Positions 62,601-64,000 of a stretch of DNA of 64,000 nt are shown here, one piece after another. A model generated the notes under the pieces. It searched no databases. It saw only the letters and a program-made list of their open reading frames with translations, and was not told where the DNA came from. A program made the position numbers and the translations under genes. Source of the DNA: JALYXV01 sp963733505 (lineage in GTDB: Bacteria > Actinomycetota > Acidimicrobiia > Acidimicrobiales > Palsa-688); the NCBI GenBank assembly GCA_963733505.1, contig CAVTDW010000017.1, positions 134,436-198,435 of the forward strand, written 5' to 3'. The stretch's first letter is position 1. Each line of letters opens with the position of its first letter.

Positions 62601-64000
62601 GCACCCTTACGGTGAGCCAGGCGGTGTTGACGGTGACGGCGTCGAACGCCACGATGACCTACGGGGCGACGCCGCCGACGGTCACGGCGACCATCACGGG
62701 GTTCGTGAATGGTGAGGGTCCGGCGGTGTTGACCGCCCAGCCGGTGTGCGTGTCGAGCGGCTCTGCGACGACCCCGGCCGGGACGTACCCGAACACCACT
62801 TCGTGTTCGGGGGCGGCGGCCGCCAACTACAGCTTCTCGTTCGTGAAGGGCACGTTGACGGTGAACAAAGCCGCCCTGACGGTCACGGCGTCGAACGCCA
62901 CGATGACCTACGGGGGGACCCCGCCGACGGTCACGGCGGCGATCACGGGGTTCGTGAATGGTGAGGGCCCGGCGAGTGTTGACCGCCCAGCCGGTGTGCA
63001 CCGCTAATGCCAGTCCGTCGCCCAACGCGGGGACTTACCCGAACCGGACGTCGTGTTCGGGGGCGGCGGCGGCGAACTACACGTTCAGTTATGTGAAGGG
63101 GACGTTGACGGTGAAGCCGGCGCCGTTGACGGTCAGCGCGGACAACAAGACCCGGTTCTTCGGGCAACCCAACCCGGCGTTGACCTTCACGGTGCACGGC
63201 CTGGTCAACGGCGACACCCAGGCGGCGGTGTTGACCGGCGCCCCGACGGTCACGACTACCGCCGTGCTGTCGTCGCCACCGGGCAGCTATCCCGATCACG
63301 ATCACGGCCGGGTCGTTGGCCACCAATGGGAACTACACGTTGACGAAGTTCACCAACGCCACGTTGACGGTGACGAAGGCCCCGACGGTGACCACCGTGA
63401 CCGCCATCCCGAAGTCACCGGCGTTCGGGTCGCCGGTGACCATCACCGCCACGGTGACCCCGAACCCGGCCACCAACGTGGCCTCGCCGACGGGCACGCG
63501 TGGCGTTCACCGTCGACGGCGCCGCCAGCCCCGTGGCCGTGGTGGCGGTCGTGAACGGCAAGGCGACGCTCACCACCGCCGCTCTGGGGGCGGGCAACCA
63601 CCAAATCACCGCCGTCTACAGCGGCGACGGCGACTTCCTGGCCTCGACCAGGCACCTGGCCCGGCTCACCGTGTCGTGCACCCAGACCATCACCGGGAAC
63701 TATTCGGGGTCGGTGGTGATCACCGCCGGGGCGGCGTGCATCGTAAACGCCACCTTCACCGGGTCGGTGACCGTGCAAGCGGGCGCCGCCCTCGACGTGG
63801 AGAACAGCACCGTCACCGGGGCCATCACGGCCAACAGCCCTCAAGGGCTGCGGGTGTGCGCGACCACTGTCGGCGGGTCGGTCACCGTGACGGGGGCCAC
63901 GGGGCTGGTGGTGATCGGCGATCCCGGCGACGCCGCCTGCGTCCCCAACACCATCGGCGGCACGCTCACCTTGCAGAACAACACCGGCGGCGTGGAAGCC
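59612..64000 (+). CDS. Second very large secreted surface protein, paralog of 35077-40130; 3' end outside the window
   Basis: The architecture is the same as in the first protein: signal peptide (VVLLIALVAGVGLPIVGASV), beta-helix domain starting TFTVTNVNDSGTGSLRQA, then Ig/cadherin-like, He_PIG and Ig-like 3 domains. Four MBG repeats, an Ig-like domain and the start of the C-terminal beta-solenoid follow. The beta-helix domain has an extra rung region (IGTSPAGGGNVIASSF and following) absent from the first copy. Single surplus bases near 62973, 63290 and 63500 break the frame and disappear on comparison with the paralog. The frame runs off the window at NNTGGVEA. It is presumably secreted and wall-associated. 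Confidence 0.82.
62117..63113 (+). repeat. Four tandem 249-bp MBG repeats in surface-protein gene 2
   Basis: Units start at 62117, 62366, 62615 and 62864, the last lengthened by one surplus base near 62973. Two neighbouring units share long identical stretches (for example over GTGTTGACCGCCCAGCCGGT and beyond), and they resemble the units in gene 1. The lower copy number than in gene 1 (4 versus 7) suggests expansion and contraction. Confidence 0.9.

Noticed and set aside
60059..63025. A 988-codon open frame on the minus strand opposite surface-protein gene 2, and similar long minus-strand frames opposite the repeats of gene 1 (37959-39230).
   Set aside because: The translations are Arg/His/Gly-rich with periodic repeats that mirror the plus-strand codons. 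They result from GC-rich codon bias and have no start signals or domains.
1..64000. tRNA, rRNA, insertion sequences, prophage or integrase genes.
   Set aside because: No transposase or integrase motif, CCA-type tRNA arm set or rRNA-like sequence was found by eye. A tRNAscan or Infernal run would be needed to exclude short RNAs.

Overview
The window is GC-rich chromosomal DNA from an actinobacterium. GTG starts, TGA stops and four-base start/stop overlaps are common. The gene mix (GAF-ANTAR regulator, 3Fe-4S ferredoxin with FAD reductase, group II truncated haemoglobin, condensation-type acyltransferase, BTAD regulator, parallel-beta-helix surface proteins) fits Actinomycetota. A deep soil or freshwater lineage such as Acidimicrobiia is my guess, not something the sequence proves. 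I saw no rRNA, tRNA, CRISPR array, transposase or phage gene.

Layout. 1-6.8 kb: a ferredoxin/ferredoxin reductase pair, an unknown protein with an HExxH motif, a truncated globin, a GAF-ANTAR regulator and a coiled-coil protein. 6.9-13.9 kb: a translationally coupled operon (lipoprotein, two LolD-like ATPases, an FtsX-like permease) divergent from an OmpR-type two-component pair. 13.9-23.7 kb: AlkZ-like glycosylase, hemerythrin, DrrAB-like exporter, lysozyme-like lipoprotein, MmcQ/YjbR protein, VOC protein, AraC regulator, aldo/keto reductase, acyltransferase, cupin and a small secreted protein. 24-31 kb: an operon of a PQQ-type beta-propeller protein, a polytopic membrane protein and type III glutamine synthetase, divergent from an AlkD-like glycosylase. 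32-34.6 kb: a zinc uptake locus (binding protein, permease, Fur-family regulator) behind a 33-bp palindrome and without its ATPase gene. 35-40 kb: a very large repetitive surface protein. 40.5-46 kb: SDR, ferritin-like/VIT1 transporter, small antitoxin-family protein, GlgX, aldo/keto reductase. 46.3-56.2 kb: ABC exporter, UPF0104-like flippase, MalT-like/BTAD regulator, secreted protein, VOC protein, MMPL transporter. 56.2-59.5 kb: a 50-residue CCGNHGQPGC protein, a RadC-like protein, a class A beta-lactamase-like hydrolase and about 1 kb without a convincing gene. 59.6-64 kb: a second surface protein, paralogous to the first and cut by the window end.

Two cross-cutting observations matter. 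First, the broken genes share one pattern: in each case one surplus base explains the break, and deleting it restores the frame. That argues for insertion-type sequence errors more than for gene decay, so these genes are annotated as interrupted CDSs. Second, the two large surface proteins share a leader of about 60 bp containing a small hairpin whose stem is identical and whose loop differs, and both carry 249-bp in-frame tandem repeats.

The item most worth following is the small Cys-motif gene at 56319-56471. Its TGA is followed in the same frame by 18 codons ending in a His/Asp-rich tail and a TAA.
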